From NCBI GenBank assembly GCA_013396915.1, contig VWZL01000525.1, positions 306,615 to 370,614 of the forward strand: 64,000 nucleotides of DNA. The letters are read 5' to 3'. Of the stretch, positions 53,457-64,000 are shown in pieces. Each line of letters starts with the position of its first letter. Position 1 is the stretch's first letter. The notes under the pieces were generated by a model. That model had not been told where the DNA came from, searched no databases, and saw nothing but the letters and a program-made list of their open reading frames with translations. This stretch comes from Stercorarius parasiticus. Lineage: Eukaryota > Chordata > Aves > Charadriiformes > Stercorariidae. A program made the position numbers and the translations under genes.

Positions 53457-53467
53457 AAAATGGCGGC
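53457..53467 (+). promoter_or_regulatory. YY1 element facing right (AAAATGGCGGC)
   Basis: An exact match to AANATGGCGGC on the plus strand, opposite in direction to the ASXL2-side element and about 180 bp away. The embedded ATG at 53460 has A at -3 and G at +4 and opens a 115-codon frame to 53807 (MAAAGSPQGG...) with no recognised homology. Such elements can act as both start-site and initiation signals, so this is the best candidate start of a divergent transcript. Confidence 0.5.
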
Positions 53468-53910
53468 GGCGGGGTCTCCTCAGGGCGGCACTGCGGCCTG
53501 CCCGGCGACAGCGACCCGGGCTGCCCACCGGTACCAGCTCCCCTGCTGCCATCAACGGCCTCCGGCTCCCCTTCCCCGCGGCTCCTTCAGCCCAGTCACC
53601 CACCCCCACGATGTCCAGGGTCACCAGCTGCACCTCTCGCTGCTTGCAGGCAGCAGTGGCCATGGGTGGCTACCAGCCCCCCAACTTCATGCATCCACTG
53701 CCACCCACCTCCCTGTCTCGGCACCCCCCTCCTCACGCCAGCTTTTGCCCTATCTTACCCCAGGGACCATCAAGATCGGCCCCTTGCCAGTCATGGCTTC
53801 ATGGTGACTCATGTCCCTTCCCTTTCTGCTCACCACCACCCAGCCAGGCACCCCCTTCCCTTGGCTGCTGCCGAGCATACCCCAATTAACGCACACCTGG
53901 CAGCCAGTAA

Positions 53911-54048
53911 TTCATAGAATCATAGAAAGGTTTGGGTGGGAAGGGACCTTAAAGGCCACCCAGTGGCACCCCCTGCCCTGGGCAGGGACACCTCCCACCA
54001 GCCCACGTTGCTCCAAGCCCCGTCCAACCTGGCCTTGAACCCCTCCAG
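53911..54048 (-). mobile_element. CR1 LINE 3' fragment ending at an N
   Basis: TTCATAGAATCATAGAAAGG followed by the CR1 3' text through CTTGAACCCCTCCAG, then one N and unrelated sequence. Same subfamily as the 698 and 40055 copies, which continue with GGATGGGGCAGCC at this point, so the N probably truncates the element artificially. It lies about 450 bases from the rightward YY1 element. Confidence 0.95.
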
Positions 54049-54049
54049 N
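54049..54049. other. Single-N join at a CR1 edge
   Basis: CR1 sequence stops at this N exactly mid-block, so repeat sequence is probably missing. Confidence 0.75.
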
Positions 54050-55077
54050 CCCGCCACCAGCACCTGCAGTCAGAGCTGCCATCCCCATCCTCTGGTATCC
54101 AGCTTCCCGCACTCTGTGGGGGTTCACCAGCATCCCGGGTGCCATCTTCCTCTGGCAGCACCGCCACGCATCCACTCACACAGCTGCTGCCCTGAGCTGC
54201 AGCCCCCTTTGCTCCCTCCCATCTAACCAGCTTCTCCCTCACCAATGCCATGACCTGCTCCCATCCACACACTGCCACGACAGGCTGTCCCAGCTGATGG
54301 CCATTCTCCTCCTGCACCACTGCTCCCTGTGCTCCCCGTCCCCTTTTCAGCACAGCTGTCCCCTTGTCCCACCTCGTCTTCCAGAGCTGCAATCCACTCC
54401 CATCTTCTCTCAAACGAAAGCCACTTCAGCCCTCGGAAGCCCCAGGAGATCCCAGGTGACACTCCCACCCCACTCAGACTTGTGATTTTATTTCCATCTT
54501 CTATTAAAGGAGGAATATCACTGACTGGATAGAAAAACTAATTACCACAGTATTTGAGAGCCAGCCCTTGTTACCTGCCTGCAAAGGATGTACATCTATG
54601 CAGCATCTCAAATGGTTGCTCTTTCCATATTGTGGTTTCATAAAAATGAGCAGCTTCTCACAGCATCATATGTTCCTGTTTCTATGGGAAGGGAATGTGG
54701 AAAATCATAGTATGTGTCTGTGTGGGAAAGCCACCGTCAGTGAATACCGTGTCAGGGACAATAGAAAGTTACGGCCCGTGTCTTTAAAGGTTTTTGTACA
54801 CTTCAATTCACACAGCACGTTCAGTAGGTTGCAAGCTTGCATACAACGGTTAGACAACAAAGCCAAACGAGAGTAATGGGCACAAATGTACAGCATAAAT
54901 GGTTGTACAAGACAATGCTGAACTGAGCATCAAGGGAAAGGAGCAAGTTGTCAATGTGAACTAGTCTTTGAAGAAAAATCACTTACTGAGGCTGTGAAAG
55001 AGGTAAGCCAGTCCAGGATCTAAGATAAAAGATCACTTCTCCACCTCTTAATGAATCTCAAGCTGACTCCCAGAATT

Positions 55078-55402
55078 AGAATCACAGAACCATAGAATTG
55101 TCTCGGTTGGAAGGGACCTTTCAGATCATCGAGTCAACCATCGACCCAACACTGCCAAGGCCACCACTACCCCACATCCCTCAGCACCACGTCTGCCCGG
55201 CTTTTCAATCCCTCCAGGGATGGCGACTCCACCACTGCCCTGGGCAGCCTCTTCCAATGCTTCACAACCCTTTCCGGGAGGAAATTGTTCCCAATGTCCA
55301 TCCTAAACCTCCCCTGGCACAACTTGAGGCCATTTCCTCTTGTCCAATTGCTTGTCACTTGGGAGGAGAGACCAACCCTCACCTCTCTACAACCTCCTTT
55401 TC
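55078..55402 (-). mobile_element. CR1 LINE 3' fragment (second subfamily)
   Basis: AGAATCACAGAACCATAGAA opens the inverted 3' end. Diagnostic blocks are CAACACTGCCAAGGCCACCA and CACCACGTCTGCCCGGC, then GAGGAAATTGTTCCCAATGT. The coding remnant ([39 protein letters not shown]) is the ORF2 C-terminus. It is nearly identical to the plus-strand copy at 61336 and so fairly young. Confidence 0.95.
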
Positions 55403-58400
55403 AATTATAGCTTGCTTCTTTTACTAAACTGTAATGCGGTACATGCTCCAACCCATGATGTCAGAGTGGCATTGTGAGTCATAAATTCGTAGAGGCGTTG
55501 GCTGGCAGAGACATCAGGAGGTCTCCAGTTCAATCTCACCTGAAGCAGCACTGTCAGCAGCACTACGTTGGGTTAACTGTGGCTTTGTCTGTCCATGTAC
55601 TGAAATCATCCAAGTCTGGGCATTCCCCCACCTGCCTGGGTAACCTGTGCTCACCTTCTGGAGGGGTTTTTTCTCCAGGTTCTGAACCTCCAAACTGGGG
55701 TTTGAGCTTCTGCCCCTCATTACACCCCAGCACCGAGAGCACTTTGGCTCTGCCCTCTTCACCGCCGTCCTTTATGCGTTAGTGGGCTGCTCCTGGTTGC
55801 CCCCTTCTCACCCAGCCAAGCAAGCCCTGCTGCCCCAGCCTCTCCCTGGGCGTCGCGTGCCCCAGGACCTCCACCATCTCAGTAGCCCTGTGCTCGCTCT
55901 CTCCAGTTTCTCCCCATCCCTCTTGTACTGTAGGGAGCCCAGATTAAATCTTGAGGCCCCAGCTGTGCCAAATACAGGGGGAATAGTAATTTTTCCTGCT
56001 GTAGCCAGCATGCCACTTGTCCAATTTGTGGTGAGGTCACACCACCAGCTCATATGCAGCCATCGGACCTTTTTCTCTGGGCTCCTCACGTCCCCGTGTA
56101 CCTGGTGAGATGCCTTCATCATCTCTTGCACGTTGTTAGCCGTAACTGTGAACTTGCCAGGGAGATGAGTCAGAAAGGGGACTGTGCTAACGTGTGTTCT
56201 GCTGTCTATCCATACTTCACTCTAGCTTATTTAATAGTAGCTTCTAGGGGGTTAAAAAATAAAAAGTGCACAGTTTGGATAAAGTAAAAATAGATCATTC
56301 ATCCAGGGAGCTATGGAAATATTCGTGGTGTAAGACAGTCACGTATCGATTGATTCATCTTAAGGGTGTGAGCCATCATGTTATTCCACTCAGGATTTAC
56401 ATTAAGCCTGGAGTTCTGAGTCTTAAGTTACCGTCTGAAGGTCATTTAATTTACAAATTGGAAGTCACACAAGCTGGGTTTTTGATTGACAAATGGCATG
56501 GCCGCAGCAGCAAACAACCCTATCTGATAGCAACTGACTGCAGGGAAAGACGGAGTAGGAATATAAACGTTTCCTGCAAAATTTTACACAAAATATGAAG
56601 CTTTTAAGAGGGTGGTGAGGGGGGCACTTACCCCAGATATGCAAACAGAATTTAAAAATCTTTATGTAAGAGGTTTTACGTTATGACCATTATACTCTTT
56701 CCGCAAATCAGCAGCTGGGAACTGTCGGCAAGAAGCAGAGGTGATCTTTGTCAGTTTTAGATGTTCTGTCCTCTTTTGCTGTGGATTAATGATGAAAATT
56801 CTTGCAGATCCTTAAATTCTGTAGCAAACCACCTGGCAACCAGAGCATAGAAGTGAGGTTCAGGTACCAAAATGCCTTTCAAAACTTGAGAATTAAATCA
56901 CAGGCCTATTTAGAACTTTCTCTGCTCTGAAGAAGAGGCCAGATTCAATTAACAGATGTAAGTTCACTCAGTCTCAGCTCCGTGTTGCCTTGGCTTAGAC
57001 AACATCTTAAATTATAGGGCATTGTGGTCCAAGCCAGCCCCCTGTCATACTATCCTGTCCTCCTGAAAACAGACCGAAGATGCAAAATGAGATATGTGGT
57101 CAGTGCATAGAAGAAAATACTAAGATCATATTTTCACAAATATTTAGTCTTTACAAACAAATCAGACAAATGGTAATTCATTTACTTAGATACAGTTGGC
57201 GTATGTCATCAGTTTTACAAATTACTTTTATTTAACTTAAACAACCAGTGAATTAAAAAAAATAAAAACCCCACAACATGTGCGTGCTTCAAAAGCTCAA
57301 CACACCATTAATTTTGCCTGTCTTTTGAAAGTACTCCTGATGTTTCCAACCCATAGTGGGGTTTGTGCGAGACTCCATTCAGCTGCAGCCGTTCAGAACA
57401 CGGTTCACCAGCCTTGGGCAAGATCCTGCACCAGGCTGAAAATGCCAGACAAATCAGGTCTAGCGACAAAGTGTCCTTTGCAACTTACTGTGTCATTGAA
57501 TTCAGTATTTCTGGGGAACTGATCCCCCTGCACTATCAGGTTCTTCAAGTAAAGCACGTCAGGCAGTACAGCCACCCTTTGGACAGGTTGAATCCGTACG
57601 TCATACTGGAACGCGAGGCTTGAATTCTGCCCTCTGCATTTGAACCCTGCTCAGGGTGACCATTTAGAAATTAAAAAATGGCTTCTGAGCAGAACAGAGT
57701 TGAATTTGCACCTTTGATATAAGAACCCACTGATGCAGAGACCTTATATCAGCAGATTCTGGGCACGGCAGAATTATGCCATGGAATATACCCCCTTCAT
57801 CAGGAAGGATGGTAGCGGGTGTGTAGAATATCTAATATAGCAGCTTTCCTCTCGATCAAATAGAAATCTCACCCAGGCTGTCACATACTGTACCTCAGCC
57901 ACTGCAAAATCCTTCTCCAATGCAATCATGCCCTGATTATGTCCATCCATTTTCCTTTCATCATTTTCTAATCCAGAATTACTCTTCCCCATGTAGCTCT
58001 TCACTGGCTCTTATCATGTTAAAAATGAGATCCCTCTCTTCGTTTTCAAAAGCTTTCACATCCCACCCTACTTATCATCCAACACTCAGCTATATTCCCA
58101 AATCCACTCAGCTTGTAATGCCTCCACTGTCCACTTGATTGATTTTCACACCAGAATATTTCTATGCCTCAGAATGTCACCTTTGTCTCCTATAGCTCTC
58201 CCTTGTCCCTTCTTCTACGCTTAGATAGTCGTTGCCCCCTGCACTCTTGCTGTATTTCCGAGGTCACAGGGTGATTCTGCTCTACGACAGAGAGGTCTGA
58301 ATTCTACAATGCGAGTGTCATTTGAGATTGCGCATTAGGGAGCCAGCCCTTAGTTCATGTTTCTGACAGCACTGACTTACCGTATCCAGCACATTCGTCT

Positions 58401-58934
58401 CCCGATTCTCAGCCAGCTGAAAGCTGGACATTGCTCTGAGCCAAGAGTTCAGCAGTTTTCTCCTGCACCCCTAGTTCCAAATCAGGTCCATAATGTTCAT
58501 GATCTTCCTTTTGTCCTAATCAGCTCCCGAGACAGAACAAATCTATATTTTTCAAATGCTAGGACAGACACGATTAGGCATCAAAATTCCTTTCAGAAGA
58601 CTCTCTCTCTGCTCGTAAGTCACAAAAGCACAGCTCCCACAGCTGTTGTCTGCCACATTCCCCACGTTATTCCTTTTAAAGTCTAAAATCAAGGATGAGT
58701 TAGTTTGTATAGTGCCCTGTTTACATCCCCCCACATTGGCACCTAGTGATACACACGAGCGGAAGCCAACCTGGGATTGAACATGCTGCGTTGGGAACAT
58801 GTCTCCAGGAAGAGAAGCCACTGTAAAACTCAAGTCGCCGTGGTCTGTGTTGTACTCTGGAGCCTGAAAGCTCATCTTCCAGAGTAAAAATAAACACAAA
58901 CAGGCATGACTCACCAAGGCATACATTATTTTTT

Positions 58935-58972
58935 TATTATTATTATTATAACTACTACTGCTACTACATCTA
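58935..58972. repeat. (TTA)n/(CTA)n microsatellite
   Basis: TTA repeats grade into ACT/CTA repeats in the upstream flank. Confidence 0.85.
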
Positions 58973-59079
58973 CTGTACCATAGTTTCCTTGTCCAGAGGA
59001 ACATCGAAAGCACATAAAGCCAAGGCACATAAAGCTGGTTTTAGACGTAAAGCCAGTAGCTGTTATGAGGAGGTAAAGT

Positions 59080-59127
59080 AAAAAAAAAAAACCCAAACCC
59101 AAACAACAAAAAAACCCAACCAAACCT
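59080..59127. repeat. A/C-rich low-complexity tract
   Basis: An A-run followed by AAACCC-like and CAAC units. Confidence 0.8.
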
Positions 59128-61335
59128 CCCGGTCAGCGAGTGAAGAGGGAACTCCCTGCCCAGGGAGTCTCGGAGCACCACCGGGGCAGAAGAGCTCTCT
59201 GCGCTCCCCAGGGAGCCCCCACAGCTGCACCGGGGACCTCCTGCTCCGCTGCCTGCACGGAAGGGTCAGTTCACAGCTGATACCAAGTGCTGTCGGTAGC
59301 AAAATGCGTCTGTTTTTCAAATGCTTCCACCGAAGCTTGCATAAAACTACCCGAGCCTTTCCTGGGAAACCTGGGGAAAATTATTTGCTCCACAAGTTTT
59401 CTTCACAGTACAGACTTCCCTCACTCTCTTCCCACGCAGAAGAGATTAACGCAAGGATTTACAGTAAAAAAAGCAACTGGGCTAGAAAAAAAAGTGCCTT
59501 GATTCAGCTTGGAGCCTGCTAGGTAAAATTCTGCCCCACGGTGTATCTTAGGAGGGGCTTTGCATTTATCTCCCAAATCCCTATGCGTTCGGTCAACAGG
59601 ACAACACATACTAGCGTTCACCATTCCTCTTGCCTTTTGTACCCCGTTAACAATTTACTCTAAAGGTGTGGTGAAAAATACCGTTTTCATCCCTTGCAAG
59701 AAAATCTGCTTAGGGCATGACCTTACCCAGCCAGTAAAAGCGTGCCAGGAGTTGGGGACTGGGAGCCACAGCCGCACTTGGAGGGAGATTGTCGTTTTCA
59801 GCCAGCTGAAGACTGCCTTTGCTGTAGTCTAATGCTCCAAACATGCTCAGAAACCCCAAATCTGCCAGTCTAACAGATTCTGTTCCAAATAATTTTGTTT
59901 CTCTTTGCTCCTACTCAAAGATCAGTATCACATTTCTCCGATAGTTTGTTACAGCACTAGGCAATGTGTCTAGGCTGACAGGAAGCCTAATTTGATACTG
60001 CATTTCGGAGAACCGATACAAGTTATTTTGGCTTCTTTTACCTTGAATGCCTGCTCTCTGCAGGGTCGCTAGTGTGCCTTGTGCGGTACAGCTGTACCCA
60101 CAGCTTCCAGGCACGGCCACGCTGTTCACCCAACTTGCCTTTCCTCCAATATGTGATTTGACTTCCACCTGCTTTCAATGACGCGCACACGGGTGACTTT
60201 AGTTCTGCCTGTTGCGAAAGCCCACCCCGGTGGCAGTCGTTAATAACTTTGCATGCAATGCTCTCATCTGAAAGTTTGACTTGTCCTGGATTTGCACCTG
60301 TGCCAAGCTAAGCGCAAAACGCTACCAAATCAAGATTTTGCCTTTTTAGAGACGGATGTTGTTGCACCAGCAGAGTTATCCGCGAAAAACCAACAAACAG
60401 ACAAAACCCCGGCAGCCTGCTAAAAAGGAAACAAGGATAAAATTTATTGTTGGTGAAATTTTAAGATGTGCTTTGGGCATTTTTCATCTTCGTGTCTATT
60501 ATTTCCAGGACTAGAAAATTATTTTCATAGAGGAAATTAAAATATTAAAGCTCAAATTATTGTCCAGTCTTATTCTTCATGACCATGGGTTTTAAGAGTA
60601 TATCTGAATGTTGTAAGACTTAGAATGAGTTTGTGATTAGCAAATTAACATTAATTTTTAGAAGTCACTTTTTTACAAGTACTATCAAAAGGCAGTAGAA
60701 ATCAAGAATCTTTTTTGCTCCTAATCCATTTTTCCTTGCTTCTGCTTATTAGAGAGCCTCCAGAGGGAGCGACTGGCTAGCGCCCTGCCCTGACTTCCTG
60801 CCGAGTGAGAATGCCCACAGAGGCAAGAGTAAGGTGGTGGTGATTCAAAGTTCAGAAGATGTTGAGTACGTTCTTGAAGATACTTGCTCACTTTCCCCTG
60901 TAGGGACAAAAAGAGTTTGACAATAAAGCTGTCCGGCAAAGGACAGCCCCATTCTGCACCGTCCCAGAGGGGCTGCGTGGTGAGCAGAAGTCAGACCCGA
61001 CCACAAACCCCCTGCGGCAGCAGTGCTGGCAGCCCAGGTGCAGGGCTGTGCCAACAAGGCTGTCTGGTTCCAAACCTACCCCAGGAACGGGGAGCTCAGG
61101 GAACGCTGCGTCACGGCTCTTTGTGCACTACAGGCATCTCTGAAAGCCTCTTGGAGACCTGAGGAGGTCCTTACCAGAGAAAAGCAGGTTTCTTTGTGCT
61201 ATTTCCAATCTTATCGCCCAGTATTCTTCTTCCTGAAGCTGGAGAGTCCTACCCAGAGAAGTCCCTGAATGGCAGATATTGCTGAATGCCCAGTGAGGAG
61301 GTTTGTCTGTCTAGTGCAAGGACTAGAAAAGGAGA

Positions 61336-61706
61336 AAGAGGAGGCTGAGGGGAGACCTTCTCGCTCTCTCCAGCTCCCCGAAAGGAGGGGGTAGCCAGGG
61401 GGGGTCGGGCTCTTCTCCCAAGGAACAGGCCATGGGACAAGAGGAAACGGCCTCAAGTTGCGCCAGGGGAGGTTTAGGGTGGATATTGGGAACAATTTCC
61501 TCCCGGAAAGGGTTGTGAAGCATTGGAAGAGGCTGCCCAGGGCAGTGGTGGAGTTGCCATCCCTGGAGGGATTGAAAAGCCGGGCAGACGTGGTGCTGAG
61601 GGATGTGGGGTAGTGGTGGCCTTGGCAGTGTTGGGTTGACAGTGGACTAGGTGATCCGAAAGGTCCCTTCCAACTGAGACAATTCTATGGTTCTGTGATT
61701 CTGTGA
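61336..61706 (+). mobile_element. CR1 LINE 3' fragment (second subfamily, plus strand)
   Basis: It runs from GAGGAGGCTGAGGGGAGACC through GGGAACAATTTCCTCCCGGA and GGAGGGATTGAAAAGCCGGG to the tail ATTCTATGGTTCTGTGATTC. It is inverted relative to the 55078 copy and nearly identical to it where they overlap. Confidence 0.95.
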
Positions 61707-62959
61707 CTGTTCTCTCATCCTGGCACGTCAGGAAATGGAGCAAAGCCCTAGAAGTCAAGCAGGAACTACACCTAGCTGGATGCTTCTGGAGCGGACACGC
61801 TACCCTGCACGCCAGCACCTCCAAGGACCCATGCTCTGGACAGGTCTGTCTTTCCAAAGCAGCTGCCTGAGCCACAGAATTGAACTGTTGGTATTTATTT
61901 CAAAAAAATATTCCTCAATCCTCTTCCAATTCATCCTTTATCTAGCTCTCAGCGCGGCAGAAAGTATAATGGCTGAAGTACAAATTACAGCTTATTAGGG
62001 ATGTTTGGGAGCAAGCGGCTCGGTCAGCCAGCTGCTGGAGAGTCCTGAGCTGCTCAGGGGTCATTCCCCTCAGATCTAATTTTATCTCTCGAAGCTGTGT
62101 AGGAGGAAGTGAAGCACAGTTCATCGTGAGGGGATCAGTTCATCCCTGATGGTAAAAGGAAGGACCGACCTTATTATAGATGAACCCGGCACTATCCCAC
62201 TTCGTAAAAATCAGAAGCAAGCTTATTATGAGCGTTTTGCTTTAAGCTTAAATAATTCATATTTATTAAACGGGAATTAATGCTAAAGCAGAATTGGTAA
62301 GTCTGTTTAAATCCTATTTCTAAACTCAGATTCAAAGCAGGCAATGAGCTAGTTGCAGGTTGATATTTCCAGCCAGGAAAAAGAACACGCAAATGTCAAA
62401 TTGCTGAGCTAAAACAATGAGCAGATGGCCTTTCTCGTGGGGGAGGGTTATGGGGCTACAGCTTCACAGCAATTATTTTAAGTTCTGAAAGTGATACAAA
62501 AACCAGGAACCCAAATCTTTGTGCGACCTTGAGTGAAAATGAGAAATATAACATGGACACTTCACACAGAGTGGTGTAGTGTCTTCTTGACTCTTGCTAT
62601 CCGTTGGCAGGATCTCTGGGTTGCTGGAATGCAGATACCTGACCTGGGGCTATGCAGAGCCAGCTCAGGTCCCACGGGACTTCTTTGGTGGGGCAAAGCA
62701 TTATCCCCATGAAATCCAAGCAGGCCCGTTGCAGAATCAACTCAGAAATGTCCGCACACTCCTCAACAGTTGTGTTATTACATCTGATATAATTGTGATT
62801 GGATGAACCACATCGCTTCGATCCACGTACTGCTTCTGGACTTGAGCTCACACTCTGTACTTTCTGGAAAAGGAAATAGTCAGGAATATGGTGCAGTGGC
62901 AATCAAGCTAAATATTTAGGAGCCAGTTTTGCTGCAGGAGAAGTAATAACTGTATTACA

Positions 62960-63077
62960 CGTGTAGATGTGGTGCTGAGGGACGTGGTTTAGTGGTGGCC
63001 TTGGTAGTGCCAGGTTAATGGTTGGACTCGATGATCTTAAAGGTCTTTTCCAACCTAAATGATTCTATGATTCTACT
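62960..63077 (+). mobile_element. CR1 LINE, short 3' end
   Basis: GATGTGGTGCTGAGGGACGT, GGTTGGACTCGATGATCTTA and the tail GATTCTATGATTCTA. It is strongly 5'-truncated, of the same subfamily as the 55078 and 61336 copies. Confidence 0.92.
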
Positions 63078-63980
63078 TGGAATTTTTCACTACTCATATC
63101 CTTACCTTCCATTACTTCTGATGGCGAAGAACTGATTGTTCTTCCTAGGCTCAATGAAAGATTTCTGGCAGCATTTCTCCGTTGGTCAGTGACGAGAGTG
63201 AGGATGACTTCTTACTGACATGAGGTATGTCTGCAGAACTCCCATCACAGACACAACTGTATCAGCAAAACCGTAATTCTTGCCAGAGAAAGCAAATGTT
63301 CCTCTATCGGGAACTGCAGTCTGCAGGTGGTGGGGAGATGGAGTCCTTAGTCTTTCTACAGGCATGGCCATAAAGCTGCTTTGAGAGAGGCTCATCAGAG
63401 CTCCAAAGTACTGCTGTGGGCACCGCCCTTATGCCATCTGTACCAGGGCAGGGCAAAAGACAAGCTCCTGAAGCCTGGTCCTTCCTCATCACATTTGGTT
63501 TGCTCAGCAAATCCCAGACTGTGGTGTTGGCATTTATGACCAGCTCTAGTGCTGCCTTCAGAGCATCCCCCCTTAGTGCCCACACTAAGCGCCCACTCTC
63601 CAGTGAGACTTCTGTAGGTCACAGTCACCTGGCAGTGTCCCTTAAGGCTCCGTTGCCACCTCTTTCCAATAGATTCCCCTCCTTTGCTGTGAGGTGCTGG
63701 GGAAGCTCTGGTGTCCTCAGTGCATCATCACTCCTGAAACTTGCACTACTGGCAGAGTTGTCAGGAAAAAGAACCATAAAGCCAGGAACAGAGGCCGTTC
63801 ATCTTCCATCAGTTCTACCTCAGCAGACATACAGAGAGGCACTTTCTGTCTCCCCGATGAGTGTCCACGGAGGGTATCTTTGCACTATAAGCAGTCTTAT
63901 AAGGCACTTAGAAGCTTTTCTTGGCTTCAGTCCTCATGCTTTCCTGGAGATACATACAAAGAAAAGGAGAGTGTTCCCTT

Positions 63981-64000
63981 TCATAGAATCACAGAGTGGT
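63981..64000 (-). mobile_element. CR1 LINE, first 20 bases at the window edge
   Basis: TCATAGAATCACAGAGTGGT is the inverted CR1 3' terminus; the rest lies outside the window. Confidence 0.85.

Larger units (their letters stand above)
52805..53600. promoter_or_regulatory. ASXL2: CpG-island promoter of ASXL2, probably bidirectional
   Basis: The sequence changes abruptly from AT-rich to very GC- and CpG-rich near 52805 and declines after about 53600. It contains ASXL2 exon 1 and its 5'UTR, multiple Sp1-type CCCCGCCC/GGGGCGG boxes, an E-box, an exact NRF1 site and two YY1-type elements of opposite orientation. No TATA box is evident. This layout is typical of broadly expressed, TATA-less avian promoters and of divergent promoters. 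The ASXL2 side fires leftward; a rightward transcript is inferred, not demonstrated. Confidence 0.88.
53601..64000. other. Upstream flank of ASXL2, no recognised gene
   Basis: Apart from CR1 copies (53911-54048, 55078-55402, 61336-61706, 62960-63077, 63981-64000) and low-complexity tracts (58935-58972, 59080-59127), this flank shows no exon I can assign. Bases 53601-54480 are C-rich with Pro/Ser-rich open frames that look compositional. Mammalian order would put the 3' end of KIF3C further right on the minus strand, but nothing kinesin-like was seen. Confidence 0.7.

Noticed and set aside
53288..53917. 209-codon plus-strand ORF as a gene
   Set aside because: It overlaps promoter elements, starts without supporting context, is Pro/Arg-rich from GC composition and runs up to the start of a CR1 copy.
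61942..63628. KIF3C 3' exons expected from mammalian synteny
   Set aside because: Minus-strand frames here show no kinesin motor, coiled-coil or tail similarity.

Overview
The window is vertebrate, almost certainly avian, nuclear DNA from a draft assembly. The interspersed repeats are overwhelmingly CR1-clade LINEs, many ending in the CR1 3' tail of tandem ATTCTATG-like 8-mers. The recognised gene has long introns and a CpG-island promoter. Runs of N mark unresolved joins at 11684, 13621, 24632-24838, 53259-53264 and 54049.

One protein-coding gene is recognisable: the 5' part of ASXL2 (additional sex combs-like 2) on the minus strand. Three coding exons join in frame with canonical splice sites: exon 1 at 53139-53083 (19 codons, phase 0), exon 2 at 21425-21343 (27 codons plus 2 nt) and exon 3 at 3113-3005 (1 nt plus 36 codons). 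They encode the first 83 residues, which is essentially the HARE-HTH (ASXN) domain. The rest of the protein (BAP1-binding DEUBAD region, C-terminal PHD) must lie beyond the left edge; no fourth exon was found in bases 1-3004. Intron 1 is about 31.7 kb and intron 2 about 18.2 kb.

The promoter is a CpG island (about 52805-53600). It holds two divergently oriented YY1-type elements, an E-box, Sp1 boxes and an exact NRF1 site, which suggests a bidirectional promoter. The 6-N gap sits in the inferred ASXL2 5'UTR. To the right (53.6-64 kb) is the upstream flank, with CR1 copies and no gene I can recognise. Mammalian synteny would place KIF3C further right, but I see no exon of it.

The introns hold single-copy-looking DNA with CR1 copies of several ages, low-complexity tracts and one nested CR1 stack at 24.15-27.02 kb. 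In that stack a decayed CR1 ORF1 esterase region is split by an opposite-strand CR1 and abutted by a younger CR1 ORF2 copy that carries the 207-N gap.

I found no tRNA, rRNA, CRISPR array or other unusual system. The most useful points are the promoter architecture, the nested CR1 stack, the gaps that sit in informative places, and the ASXL2 exon 2/exon 3 junction.
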